Of a DNA stretch of 64,000 nucleotides, positions 54,278 to 63,610 are shown piece after piece. This stretch comes from Flammeovirga sp. EKP202. Lineage in GTDB: Bacteria; Bacteroidota; Bacteroidia; Cytophagales; Flammeovirgaceae. The notes beneath the pieces are model-generated. The model was not told where the DNA came from, did no database searches, and saw only the letters and a program-made list of their open reading frames with translations. Each line of letters opens with the position of its first letter. Positions within the stretch are counted from its first letter, which is position 1. Position numbers and translations under genes: made by a program. The stretch lies in contig NZ_JACVVP010000015.1 of the NCBI RefSeq assembly GCF_014534745.1, forward strand, positions 62,001-126,000, written 5' to 3'.

Positions 54278-56842
54278 CTATTGAGCCGTTTCTTGAGTAT
54301 TCTTTGTTGTTACTTTATAAGTCTCACTCCATTGAGAGGCAAATCCCCATTGCATTCGCTTTCTCATCTGAACATAATAAGTAGTATTAGGTTTTAGATG
54401 AGGGATCTTATAAGTTCCTCTCAAGTTAAACGACATTTCTTGTTCAAAATCACCTTCTTTGGTACTATATCTCACATCATATAAGAAGTCTGATGGGTGA
54501 GAATCATACCCTATGAAAATACAATTCTTACCCCCTTCCATTTTGAATATTACTGGTGGTAATTCTTCTTCATTTTTCTCAAAAACAAAGGCAAACTTCT
54601 CACTTTCACCAAATCCATTGATGGCTACCAATTCGCAATCAAACTTCATATTTTTCTTTAATTGTCCCAATTGAATGTAAGGATCAATCGTCGGTTCAGT
54701 TTCTTTTAGCTCTCCATCTTTTCCTTTGTAATACAATTTGTATTCTTCAGCATTCCAAACCTTATCAAAAACAATTCTTCCTTTAGCAGTTGAATTTAAA
54801 ATCGTTCTCACATGAGGAACAGCTGGCGCAGAGAAGTACTCATTGATATTAAAAATATCATAACCTAAAGCATCTGTCACTTCTACTTTCAACATAGCAA
54901 CATCAGTGTTTTTAATCCAATTAAAAGGCACTTCTAATTGCTTACCACCAGGGTAAATATTAGGTAATTTTTTTGATGTCGAAGTTAATTCATTTCCTTC
55001 TTTATCAAACGTTGTTACTACTAAATTATAATCCATTAATTCATAAGCAGGAAGTCCTTTTTCTGGTCTTGGCTGTAACACTATTTGACTCTGCTGTACA
55101 TCTTTTATAAGGTCTTTATGCGCTACAAATAAAGTATCAAACGGTGCATATTGCTCTCTAAAATGATAATATGCTCTTTTCTTTTGTCTGTAAGTGTTGA
55201 CCAATCCCCAAGCTCTGTTTTGAGACTCTGTGGTAGCCCAGCCTGTACCGCCATGCCACATACTTCTGTAATCATTGAGTGTCCAAAGAGAAGCACCAAC
55301 ACAATAGTCTTTTCCTCTCATTTGATCAAGCATTTTCTTACCATCAACGATCCCTTCGTTTGGAAATTCACTCGTTAACCGTCCTCCATACTCACTCATA
55401 AAAATGGGCTTATTTGGGAAGTTTTTATGACATTTTTTTAATGCATTACCCCATCCGCCATAAATATTCAACATCACTAAATCACAATATTGTGAAGCAT
55501 CATCTTTCTGGTTTTGTGCAGAGTGCGAAACATATACTGCTAATCTTGATGTATCTAGTTTTTTCACATGGTCAATAGCCGATTTCACATATTCATTGAC
55601 TAAAGGATTTGCCGAACGATAGCCAATCTCATTGCCAACACTCCAACCTATTACCGATGGGTGATTGAACTTTGTTGAAATCATTGTTTCTAACCAAGCT
55701 TTTGGCATTGGATGATTGGGATCTACCCACTTGTCTTTTCCCCAAAGTGCTACTTCTTCAAAAGTCATGATACCGTTCTCATCCAATAAGTCAAGGTACT
55801 CTTTTGGTAAAGGTAAATGACTCACACGGGCAAAGTTGGCTCCTAAGCTTTTCATCAAAGCGATGTCTTCTAAAATACGCTCTCTTCCTAATGTATTGCC
55901 TGTAAAACGATCATCAGGAACAACATTGAATCCTAAGGGTCTGAAGTTCTTACCATTTAAATGTAACTCCATTCCTACTACCTCTAATTTTCTGATACCA
56001 AATCGCTCTGTTTGCTCCTGAATCTTATGATCTCCATCAAAAACAGAAACTTTAGAAAGGTATAAATTGGGGTGGTTGTAATCCCAAAGTTTCACGTGTT
56101 TTTTAGCTAATGTGAAGTTGATCTCAATATCTTTTTTCTCACCATTGCCTATGATAATATTTCCTTTCTTTCTAGCAATTACTTTTGAAGGGTTATCCTT
56201 GCTTGCTACTTCAATCTCAAAAGTCAACGCTTTCTCCTTTGATTGATCGTTTTCGAATTCCAAACTCATCGCAATGGAAGCCGTACCTTTCTTTAAATTA
56301 GGCTCTGCAATTACTTTTTGAGCAACTAATCTTGACTTATCTGTGATTTCTAGATGTACAGGGCGACGAATTCCTCCCCAATTCCAGATGGCTCCTCTTT
56401 TGAAAGTATTATCTACTCTCAATACCAAATCGTTGGGTCTGTCTGTACGAAGTTTATCCGTGATTTTGTATTCAAACGGAAGGAAACCAAAAGGATTAGT
56501 ACCTAACTTTTCTCCGTTCAACCAAACTGTAGCTTCATTGTAAACCGATTCAAAATAAAGGCGTACTAATTTGTCTTTTAGATTTTCTTCTGCTTCAAAT
56601 GTAGTATGATACCACGCTACACCTGAGAAATTGGCGTACTCATTTTCAGTATCCCAATTGCCTGGTACTTCCAACTTTCCCCATTCTTGTGATTGTGGTT
56701 GAAGAAACCACTCGTTGGCTAAGCCTTTGTTGTAACGGTCAATTTTAAAATCCCAAAGACCGTTCAACGATACTATTTCCTGAGCAAATCCCTGCCCAAG
56801 TCCTAGTAGCAGTAAAACACTTGTTAAGATATTTCTCATCAT
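54278..56842 (-). CDS. GH2 glycosidase with C-terminal Fn3-like domain
   Basis: An 854-residue secreted protein with signal peptide ending QGFA|QE. It has the sugar-binding jellyroll (about 25-170), Ig-like domain, and TIM barrel (about 290-600) with IGWSVGNEIG (acid/base Glu405) and PIFMSEYGG (nucleophile Glu484). Then beta domains and an Fn3-like terminus (about 745-850, YKIPHLKPNTTYYVQMRKRM). It is shorter than and distinct from the LacZ-type neighbour. The compact barrel recalls GH2 beta-galactosidase/beta-glucuronidase members of algal PULs. Two bp separate it from the upstream sulfatase. Substrate probably a beta-galactoside, possibly methylated or sulfated. Confidence 0.91.
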   Translation of the reverse strand: MMRNILTSVLLLLGLGQGFAQEIVSLNGLWDFKIDRYNKGLANEWFLQPQSQEWGKLEVPGNWDTENEYANFSGVAWYHTTFEAEENLKDKLVRLYFESVYNEATVWLNGEKLGTNPFGFLPFEYKITDKLRTDRPNDLVLRVDNTFKRGAIWNWGGIRRPVHLEITDKSRLVAQKVIAEPNLKKGTASIAMSLEFENDQSKEKALTFEIEVASKDNPSKVIARKKGNIIIGNGEKKDIEINFTLAKKHVKLWDYNHPNLYLSKVSVFDGDHKIQEQTERFGIRKLEVVGMELHLNGKNFRPLGFNVVPDDRFTGNTLGRERILEDIALMKSLGANFARVSHLPLPKEYLDLLDENGIMTFEEVALWGKDKWVDPNHPMPKAWLETMISTKFNHPSVIGWSVGNEIGYRSANPLVNEYVKSAIDHVKKLDTSRLAVYVSHSAQNQKDDASQYCDLVMLNIYGGWGNALKKCHKNFPNKPIFMSEYGGRLTSEFPNEGIVDGKKMLDQMRGKDYCVGASLWTLNDYRSMWHGGTGWATTESQNRAWGLVNTYRQKKRAYYHFREQYAPFDTLFVAHKDLIKDVQQSQIVLQPRPEKGLPAYELMDYNLVVTTFDKEGNELTSTSKKLPNIYPGGKQLEVPFNWIKNTDVAMLKVEVTDALGYDIFNINEYFSAPAVPHVRTILNSTAKGRIVFDKVWNAEEYKLYYKGKDGELKETEPTIDPYIQLGQLKKNMKFDCELVAINGFGESEKFAFVFEKNEEELPPVIFKMEGGKNCIFIGYDSHPSDFLYDVRYSTKEGDFEQEMSFNLRGTYKIPHLKPNTTYYVQMRKRMQWGFASQWSETYKVTTKNTQETAQ

Positions 56843-56844
56843 TG

Positions 56845-58431
56845 TTAGTTTAGTTTCTTTTTATTCTTTTTCTTTTTTGCAGGCCATTCTTCTACAAAGT
56901 GATCTGTCATCCATTGCTGATATGCTTTGGTATATTCGTTTGCTTTTTCTGGGTATTGATCAATGATATTTTCCTCCTCTAGTGGATCCGATTTCATGTT
57001 GAATAACATCCAATCTGACTTCCTTCTTTTTACCATTTTCCAATCACCTTGGCGAAGTCCTTTATTTCCTTCGTGCTCCCAGAAGAGCATCCTGTCTTGA
57101 TCTGTTTCCTCTCCCCTAGCTAAAGTTAAAATACTCTCACCTTCTGTTGGGTAAATAGTATTGCCTTGATAAGAAGACGGGTAACTTGCCCCTGCCAATT
57201 CTAAGCAAGTGGTCATCACATCAATAATATGTGCCGGCTGCGTATTTAAACCTTTCTTCACTTTCATACTTTTAGGAAAATGAGCAATAAATGGTGTTCT
57301 GATTCCACCTTCCATGGTTTCTCTCTTCCACAATTTAAAAGGAGTATTACTCACATTAGCCCAATGTCCGTACGACTCAAAAGAATCTCTTCCTCCTGGC
57401 GTAACTCCTTTAGATCGATTGACCATTTGATGACACCCTCCATTATCTGACAAGAAGAAAATGACAGTGTTATCGTACATTTTTTCTTGCTTTAGGTAAT
57501 CCATCAACTTTCCAATATTTTGATCCAGTCGATCAACTTGGGCCGCATAAACACTCATTTTGTGTGCTTCTGCTTTAATGTCTTTCAATTCATTCCATTC
57601 TGGATGTTCTCCTTTTGTTATTTCTAGGTTTTCAGGAAAAATACCTAGCGCTTTTTGTTTCGCAAATCGTTTTTCTCGTATGGCCTCGTACCCTACCTCA
57701 TATTTACCTTTGTACTTTTCAATATCTTCAGGCAAAGCTTGTAATGGAAAATGAGGTGCTATCTGTGCCATGTATAAAAAGAAAGGTTTATCGTCACCTT
57801 TAGATTGGTCTATAAATTGGATAGCCTCATCAGTGAAATTATTTGTCGAATAGAAGGTATCGGGGTTTTCTTTGGTCTTCACACCATTCTTATACACTTC
57901 TCTATTTAAGAATTTTGTGGGATAAAAGTAAACACCTCCACCAGCTGGAATACCATAAAAGTCTTCAAATCCTCTTTCATTAGGCCAGTGTTCTTGATCA
58001 TCACCTAAATGCCATTTTCCTGACATGATGGTATGATAGCCACTTTCTTTCAAAACCTCTGCCACCGTCACTGTGTTCTTGGAGAGGTAACCTTTATAAC
58101 CTGGTTTCCCCCAATCTTCCACCAAATGCCCAACTCCTGTTTGATGTGCATACAGTCCTGTCAATAATGAAGCTCTTGAAGGAGCACAGCGAGGAGTGTT
58201 ATAAAAATTGGTAAATAGCGTTCCATCAGCAGCCAACTGATCTAAGTGAGGCGTATTGATTTCACCTCCAGTACAACCTAGATCTGAGAAACCCATATCG
58301 TCTGCTAAAATCACGATAATATTGGGTTTCTTTGGCAATTCACTTTTTCTATTACCATCCTTCACACTACAGGAGAAGGATAGTAATAATAGAATTGGTA
58401 AAAAATTTATTAAGTCACTCGTAGTTTTCAT
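56845..58431 (-). CDS. Lipoprotein arylsulfatase-like enzyme, family S1
   Basis: A 528-residue protein with lipobox LSFSC (Cys21). LADDMGFSDLGC (first metal site), CAPSR (Cys82-Arg86), SGKWHLGDD, FFLSDNGGC and EGGIRTPFI are the standard arylsulfatase-A-type signatures. The C-terminus ends in a Lys-rich tail (WPAKKKKNKKKLN), which is unusual and could favour contact with anionic glycan. The C-terminal subdomain is intact. It is tightly packed in the operon (1 bp after the upstream sulfatase stop, 2 bp before the GH2 start). It removes sulfate from galactan oligomers in the periplasm or at the surface. Confidence 0.94.
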   Translation of the reverse strand: MKTTSDLINFLPILLLLSFSCSVKDGNRKSELPKKPNIIVILADDMGFSDLGCTGGEINTPHLDQLAADGTLFTNFYNTPRCAPSRASLLTGLYAHQTGVGHLVEDWGKPGYKGYLSKNTVTVAEVLKESGYHTIMSGKWHLGDDQEHWPNERGFEDFYGIPAGGGVYFYPTKFLNREVYKNGVKTKENPDTFYSTNNFTDEAIQFIDQSKGDDKPFFLYMAQIAPHFPLQALPEDIEKYKGKYEVGYEAIREKRFAKQKALGIFPENLEITKGEHPEWNELKDIKAEAHKMSVYAAQVDRLDQNIGKLMDYLKQEKMYDNTVIFFLSDNGGCHQMVNRSKGVTPGGRDSFESYGHWANVSNTPFKLWKRETMEGGIRTPFIAHFPKSMKVKKGLNTQPAHIIDVMTTCLELAGASYPSSYQGNTIYPTEGESILTLARGEETDQDRMLFWEHEGNKGLRQGDWKMVKRRKSDWMLFNMKSDPLEEENIIDQYPEKANEYTKAYQQWMTDHFVEEWPAKKKKNKKKLN

Positions 58432-58432
58432 C

Positions 58433-59857
58433 CTATTTTTGAGTCTTGAGTTTCTTCAATTGACCTGGACTTGTAATGGTAGGTTTACGATTTTCAAAAA
58501 GATCTCCGTAAGCATATCTTTTTACTTCAGTCCATCCGGCTGTACCAGGCCACGCTGCAGGAATTACATCATTTTCCCAGTTGTTTAAGTTATCCAATAA
58601 TTGGCTTTCTACTTCTGGTAATTCAGTATTTAAAGATTTTTGTTCAGATATATCTTTATCTAAATTGTAAACCACATGACCAACACCTTCTGCCTTCACT
58701 AATTTATAATTTTTATAGCGAGCGGCCTTCCAATCTCCAATTCTCCAGTACAATTCATCATGTGGCATTCCTTCTTTTGTACCTTTCACGTAAGGCAATA
58801 GATCCACACCGTCAAGTGCCTTAGACGTTTTGTCAATACCTGCAGCTTTCAAAATAGTCGGCATCACATCCAGTGTAGAAGTTAACCCATCATAAGTAAC
58901 TCCTCCTTTTACTTGTCCTTTCCAATACATTAAGTAAGGTACTCGGTGTCCTCCTTCAAACTCGTACCCTTTATTGGCTTTCAATGGGCTGTTATCTCCA
59001 TTGCCCGTTCCACCATTATCGCTAAAGAAAAAGACGATGGTATTTTCTTCCAATCCTTCCTCTTTCAATGTCTTCATCACATTACCAATAGCTTCATCTA
59101 AAGAATAGGTCATCGCCGCTACTTTTTGTCGAGGGTGATCTTTGAATTTCTCCAAATCTTCCTCTTTAGCTTGTAAAGGTGTATGCACGGCATTGAAAGA
59201 CAATAAAGCCAGGAAAGGTGTTTCGCTTTTTTTGTTATCACGGATAAAGTCAATCGCTCTATCTGCCAATACATCTGTTAAATAGCCTTCGAAGGCCTCG
59301 TGTTTACCATTATGATTAATATGTGTAGAAGTCTTATTTGCTGCATCGTATTTATCAGGGTTAAAGAAATAACCTCTGTGTCCTCCTAAGAAGCCATAGA
59401 ATTCATCAAAACCTCTGCTGTTGGGATGAAAATAGTCTTGTGTTCCTAAATGCCACTTTCCAAAAAGTGCTGTATTATAACCTTTTGTCTTTAAAACATC
59501 TGCCATGGTAACCTCTGTAGTGTCCATACCAAATTTACCATATAAAAAGTTGTTTTCATGGCCAAATCGGTGTTGGTATCTACCAGTAAGTAACCCCGCT
59601 CTTGAGGGGCTACAAACCGAACATGTAGTATGGGCATCGGTAAAAACTACTCCACCACTTGCCAAATTATCCAAGTGAGGTGTAGGAATAGTTTTGGAAC
59701 CTTGAAAGCCAAAATCTGCATAACCTGCATCATCTGCTAGGAAAATCACTACATTAGGTAACTTCTCTTCTTTGACTTTAGAAGTTTCTTTTTGTGTCTT
59801 TTGACAAGAGGAAAACAGTAGAATTCCTACTGATAAATACGATATAAATTTCTTCAT
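58433..59857 (-). CDS. Lipoprotein sulfatase, family S1
   Basis: A 474-residue protein with lipobox LFSSC (Cys18). LADDAGYADFGFQGS, CSPSR (Cys82-Arg86), FGKWHLGTQ, FFFSDNGGTGNGDN and EGGHRVPYL give a complete sulfatase active site. It is the more compact of the operon's sulfatases and closest in style to the one at 49304-50701. It lies second in a run of three sulfatase genes directly after SusD, with 24 bp to the upstream one and 1 bp to the downstream one. The different N- and C-terminal sequences of the three imply separate sulfate positions rather than redundancy (inference). Confidence 0.94.
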   Translation of the reverse strand: MKKFISYLSVGILLFSSCQKTQKETSKVKEEKLPNVVIFLADDAGYADFGFQGSKTIPTPHLDNLASGGVVFTDAHTTCSVCSPSRAGLLTGRYQHRFGHENNFLYGKFGMDTTEVTMADVLKTKGYNTALFGKWHLGTQDYFHPNSRGFDEFYGFLGGHRGYFFNPDKYDAANKTSTHINHNGKHEAFEGYLTDVLADRAIDFIRDNKKSETPFLALLSFNAVHTPLQAKEEDLEKFKDHPRQKVAAMTYSLDEAIGNVMKTLKEEGLEENTIVFFFSDNGGTGNGDNSPLKANKGYEFEGGHRVPYLMYWKGQVKGGVTYDGLTSTLDVMPTILKAAGIDKTSKALDGVDLLPYVKGTKEGMPHDELYWRIGDWKAARYKNYKLVKAEGVGHVVYNLDKDISEQKSLNTELPEVESQLLDNLNNWENDVIPAAWPGTAGWTEVKRYAYGDLFENRKPTITSPGQLKKLKTQK

Positions 59858-59881
59858 GATTATTAATTTTCAAATGCTTGG

Positions 59882-61810
59882 TTAATAATTAGAGTTCATA
59901 ATTTCAAGAGCTTGAGATGCACTATTAATCGCGTTATATATCTCATGCTTTCTGTTAAGTTTTGCTCGTTCCTTTAAAGAAGTAGTCACATATCTAAAAG
60001 TCTTTTCAAAGGATTTGTACTCTGAAATTGGCATCATTTGAACTGCTCTTATAGCATACCATGCTATGAACGCATTGTCCGATTTGCCATGATTTTGTAA
60101 TACTTTTTTGGCTTTTATATCATGTTTCATTCGATATAAAATTGTCGCTGCTTCTATTTGATTAAATAGATTTTCATCTTCAAGAAGCTTTTCAATTTTT
60201 GTTAAGTCTTCCAGATCCAATTCTTGAGCTCTAAGCCCTACCAATGCCCAATAACGTTGCATTGGTACAGATGAAGCCAAATAGGCCAATTGTTTGTCTT
60301 TATAATAATTACCTCTTCCAGAAAGTTCAGCTACATGAAGTATGTTTTCCAAAGGATACACTTTATCATCCGCCATTGCTTCAAACGGATTGCTTCCTTT
60401 TGCTAAACGGTCCATCTGTCCTGCAGGGATAAAATGTAAATCTCTTTGATTCAATATTTCATTTTTATTTATTGATCTGAGTTTTGCCAAAACGTCTTGA
60501 TACTCTTCCTCATTCGACAAATCATTTACATTCCATTTGTCCTTTTGGTTATCAAATAACCACTCTGCTTTTTTTCCTGTCCCTAGTACTTGGTATTGAA
60601 CATTATTCAATGTTTTTTCCTTCGTATCCTTATGCATTTTTTTCAAAATAGCTGCATTATCAGAATACTTGTGCCATTGTACAATAGGGTAGTCAGTCAT
60701 ATAATTTCTCACATAAGTGTATCGACCATCTGTAACCGTTCTCACTTGATCAATCACTTCTCCACAACCATCACGACCTCCCCACACATACTGACGTTGG
60801 TAGTTTTGACCAAAAATATTTTCACCCTTCATATACTGAGGTTTTTCAACTCCTGCCAAAGACAATACCGATGGTGCTAAATCCTCAAACGAAATGACTC
60901 TATTCTCAAATTCCTCTTTTTCTGCTGCAAGTAGATGTTTATACTTTTGGGGAATATGGACAAACATTGGTACTTGATGTCCTAAGTTCAAACCCGCTCC
61001 TTTGAATCGGGGTAAGCCTTCTCCATGATCCGCAAATACAAAAATGATTGTGTTGTCAAAAAGTCCGTCTTCTTTTAAGCGAGTGATGATTTCTCCGATT
61101 TTTTTATCTGTAAGTGTAATACAATCATACATTCTTGCCATATACGACCTCATTTCATCATTGTCAGCATAAAATGGAGGCAACTCAATACTTTCTGGTT
61201 TTGTGAGCTCTACTTCCGATAAAACATTTCTTACTTTTTTCTCATAAAAAGCATGAGGGTTTACCATAGTGTAAGACTCATGAGATGTCATTAGATTAAA
61301 AACAGAGAAAAAGGGTTGTTCACTATCAGTTCTATCCCACCACCCTGTTTTACTCTTACTAAAGTCCCAGGCTTCTTTTACCTTATTTTTTTCTTCTGCT
61401 AAGTTGTAATCTGTTTTATTATTATTCGTTGTAAAATAACCCGCTTTCTTTAAGAAGTAGGGAAATGCTTTAACATCAGAAGGTATTTCTATGGTACTTC
61501 TATGATTGGCTGTCCCTAATCGGTTGGCATGAATACCTGTGATGATACATGACCTTGAGGGCGAACAAACTGTTGCGGTAGAAAAAGCATTATTCATCTT
61601 GAAACCTTCTCTTGCTAAAGCGTCCATATTCGGTGTTTTTGCCAGTTTATTGCCATAAGCACCTATAAAATGAGGAGAAGTATCCTCTAGTGTAATCCAA
61701 AGTATATTAGGTTTTGAATTATCCTCCTCATTAGGAAGAGATGTAGAATTGCCAGTGCAAGACCACATTAGAATACATAAAAAGTAAAGTAAATATCTAA
61801 CAATATGCAT
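59882..61810 (-). CDS. Lipoprotein sulfatase with helical C-terminal domain
   Basis: A 642-residue protein with lipobox LMWSC (Cys18). Sulfatase domain about 32-470: LWITLEDTSPHF (first metal site, Glu-Asp in place of Asp-Asp), CSPSR (Cys82-Arg86) and FVFADHGEG (second site). Residues about 500-642 are helical with HEAT-like repeats (RYWALVGLRAQELD, FNQIEAATILYRMKH, NAFIAWYAIRAVQMM), a domain attached to some large S1 sulfatases. The first half resembles the sulfatase at 1136-2554, including NHR after the active site and YVRNYMTDYPI versus YIKNFMTDRPL. First enzyme gene after SusD, behind a strong hairpin at 61854. Confidence 0.93.
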   Translation of the reverse strand: MHIVRYLLYFLCILMWSCTGNSTSLPNEEDNSKPNILWITLEDTSPHFIGAYGNKLAKTPNMDALAREGFKMNNAFSTATVCSPSRSCIITGIHANRLGTANHRSTIEIPSDVKAFPYFLKKAGYFTTNNNKTDYNLAEEKNKVKEAWDFSKSKTGWWDRTDSEQPFFSVFNLMTSHESYTMVNPHAFYEKKVRNVLSEVELTKPESIELPPFYADNDEMRSYMARMYDCITLTDKKIGEIITRLKEDGLFDNTIIFVFADHGEGLPRFKGAGLNLGHQVPMFVHIPQKYKHLLAAEKEEFENRVISFEDLAPSVLSLAGVEKPQYMKGENIFGQNYQRQYVWGGRDGCGEVIDQVRTVTDGRYTYVRNYMTDYPIVQWHKYSDNAAILKKMHKDTKEKTLNNVQYQVLGTGKKAEWLFDNQKDKWNVNDLSNEEEYQDVLAKLRSINKNEILNQRDLHFIPAGQMDRLAKGSNPFEAMADDKVYPLENILHVAELSGRGNYYKDKQLAYLASSVPMQRYWALVGLRAQELDLEDLTKIEKLLEDENLFNQIEAATILYRMKHDIKAKKVLQNHGKSDNAFIAWYAIRAVQMMPISEYKSFEKTFRYVTTSLKERAKLNRKHEIYNAINSASQALEIMNSNY

Positions 61811-61853
61811 AGTTTAAATTTGTATCCAATTCTTGATTTCTTATCAGGTTTTT

Positions 61854-61886
61854 AAAAACAAGGAGCCTAAGAAGCTCCTTGTTTTT
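61854..61886 (-). terminator. Intra-operon terminator/attenuator after susD
   Basis: AAAAACAAGGAGC/GCTCCTTGTTTTT is a perfect 13-bp stem with a 7-nt loop, 33 bp after the SusD stop codon and before the sulfatase genes. On the minus strand the 3' arm ends in TTTTT. It likely causes partial termination, giving more SusCD than enzyme transcript. Confidence 0.88.
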
Positions 61887-61918
61887 TCTTCTTTTTTATT
61901 TTTTACCTTAAAAAATTA

Positions 61919-63607
61919 CTACCAGCCAGGATTCTGGCCTAAACTAGGGTTAGTCACACTTTCCTGAAATGGAATCGGCCAAATATATTGACGTTCAGGA
62001 AACACTCTATTTAATAATATGTTGTGATTGTCTATAACATGATCGTACGTCGGCAATCCGTTTTCATCAAATTCAGGAATGGCAGAGAACATATTACTTT
62101 CTTCTGAAAGTCCTTCTGTCTTGATTCCGATCATAGGGCGGTTTAATGCCACATCCGCCAAGTTCCAACGTATTAAGTCCATATATCGTAAACCTTCGTT
62201 CGCTAATTCAACTCTTCTTTCTCTACGAATAATTTCTCTTAATTCTTGTGCATTTGTTGTTACCACTTCAGGATAAGTTCCTCCTTCCGCAATTTCTTGA
62301 GCATAGGCTCTCTGACGTACACGGTTGATCGCATCTAATACTGACTGATCAATTTGGCCCAATTCTAATTTTGCTTCTGCATAAATCAATAGGGTTTCAG
62401 CAAATCGATAAAGAATAATATCAACATCAACGATATCAAAACTACCTCTCATGGCATCAGAAAAACCTTTCTTGAATAAAAGTCCACAAGGGTTAGCTGA
62501 ACCTTGAGTGTTGGATAACCAAGAGTCCATGTTCTTAATACTCTTCTCTTGTTGAATATCCCATGTTTCCTTTTTGAAAGGTTCCCAATACAAATCCATT
62601 AAAGAATCTCCTGGAGTAAGAATACTCATCTTCAAACGAGGGTCTCTGTTCTCAAAAGGATTCAGATAGCTATATGAAGCTGCGTCATCATCAATACGTA
62701 ACCCTTCAGCAGTTTCATAACTATCAATCAGCTCATATGTAGGAGTTGTTGAAGCGAACCCTCCAGCATTCCTCTGAATATCATATTGGATATTTCTCTT
62801 TTCACCATAAGCTGATGATTGAGGTAAAGCAATGATAATCTCATTTGCTTGTTGACCTTGTTCTAAAAACAATTCACCATAATTAGGGTATAATTCAAAT
62901 CTACCATAATCCATCAATGCTTGGGCTGCTTCAGCTGCTACTTCATAACGATTTGTATACAATGCATAACGAGATTTAATAGCTAATGCACTTGCCTTCG
63001 TGAAACGTTGTACATCTGCATCTCCATAAGCTTCTGGAAGAAATTCGATAGCAAAGTCCAAATCTTCCATTGCTTGATCGATAATTACTTCTTTATCTGT
63101 ACGACGAATATCATAAGCTTCTTCCAATGGAACGGGCTCTAACAATAATGGAACATCGCCATAGTGTGTCGCCAAATACAAATATTGATGAGCTCTTGTT
63201 AATAATGCTTCTGCTCTATATTGCATCCATACATCCTCTGGTGTTACATTTTCAGCTCTATGCATATAATGAAGCATCATGTTTGCCCGAGTGATGGATT
63301 TATAACAATCAGCCCATCTGTTTTTAAAAATTCCTGACTGAGAAGTAGAAGTACCTTTATACAATTCATGTCCTGTACCTGATCTTGCAAATACATTATC
63401 AGAGTACTTATCAGTATCAGTAGGGAACATAAAATCTCTGTAGAATTCATTTGCTGCTACTTGCAACTCCGCTTCTGTTGAATAAAAGTCACCTGTAGAT
63501 GGAGAGGTTCTTGAATACAGATCCAAATCTCTGCAAGAAGTATTAAACAAAACCAGTGCAGCTACGGCTATATTTCTTAGATTAAAAATTTTTGTCATCA
63601 TTTTCAT
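61919..63607 (-). CDS. susD-like: SusD-like surface glycan-binding lipoprotein
   Basis: A 562-residue outer-membrane lipoprotein: lipobox FNTSC (Cys25). It has the SusD fold with N-terminal TPR-like helices (TRAHQYLYLATHYGDVPLLL is a family hallmark), the RLVELANEGLRYMDLIRW-like C-terminal segment (here RVELANEGLRYMDLIRW) and the WPIPFQE...NPGW ending. It caps the SusC barrel and captures oligosaccharides. It begins 3 bp after the SusC stop. The pair defines the operon as a polysaccharide utilization locus; ligand is inferred as sulfated galactan from the downstream enzymes. Confidence 0.96.
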   Translation of the reverse strand: MKMMTKIFNLRNIAVAALVLFNTSCRDLDLYSRTSPSTGDFYSTEAELQVAANEFYRDFMFPTDTDKYSDNVFARSGTGHELYKGTSTSQSGIFKNRWADCYKSITRANMMLHYMHRAENVTPEDVWMQYRAEALLTRAHQYLYLATHYGDVPLLLEPVPLEEAYDIRRTDKEVIIDQAMEDLDFAIEFLPEAYGDADVQRFTKASALAIKSRYALYTNRYEVAAEAAQALMDYGRFELYPNYGELFLEQGQQANEIIIALPQSSAYGEKRNIQYDIQRNAGGFASTTPTYELIDSYETAEGLRIDDDAASYSYLNPFENRDPRLKMSILTPGDSLMDLYWEPFKKETWDIQQEKSIKNMDSWLSNTQGSANPCGLLFKKGFSDAMRGSFDIVDVDIILYRFAETLLIYAEAKLELGQIDQSVLDAINRVRQRAYAQEIAEGGTYPEVVTTNAQELREIIRRERRVELANEGLRYMDLIRWNLADVALNRPMIGIKTEGLSEESNMFSAIPEFDENGLPTYDHVIDNHNILLNRVFPERQYIWPIPFQESVTNPSLGQNPGW

Positions 63608-63610
63608 TTT

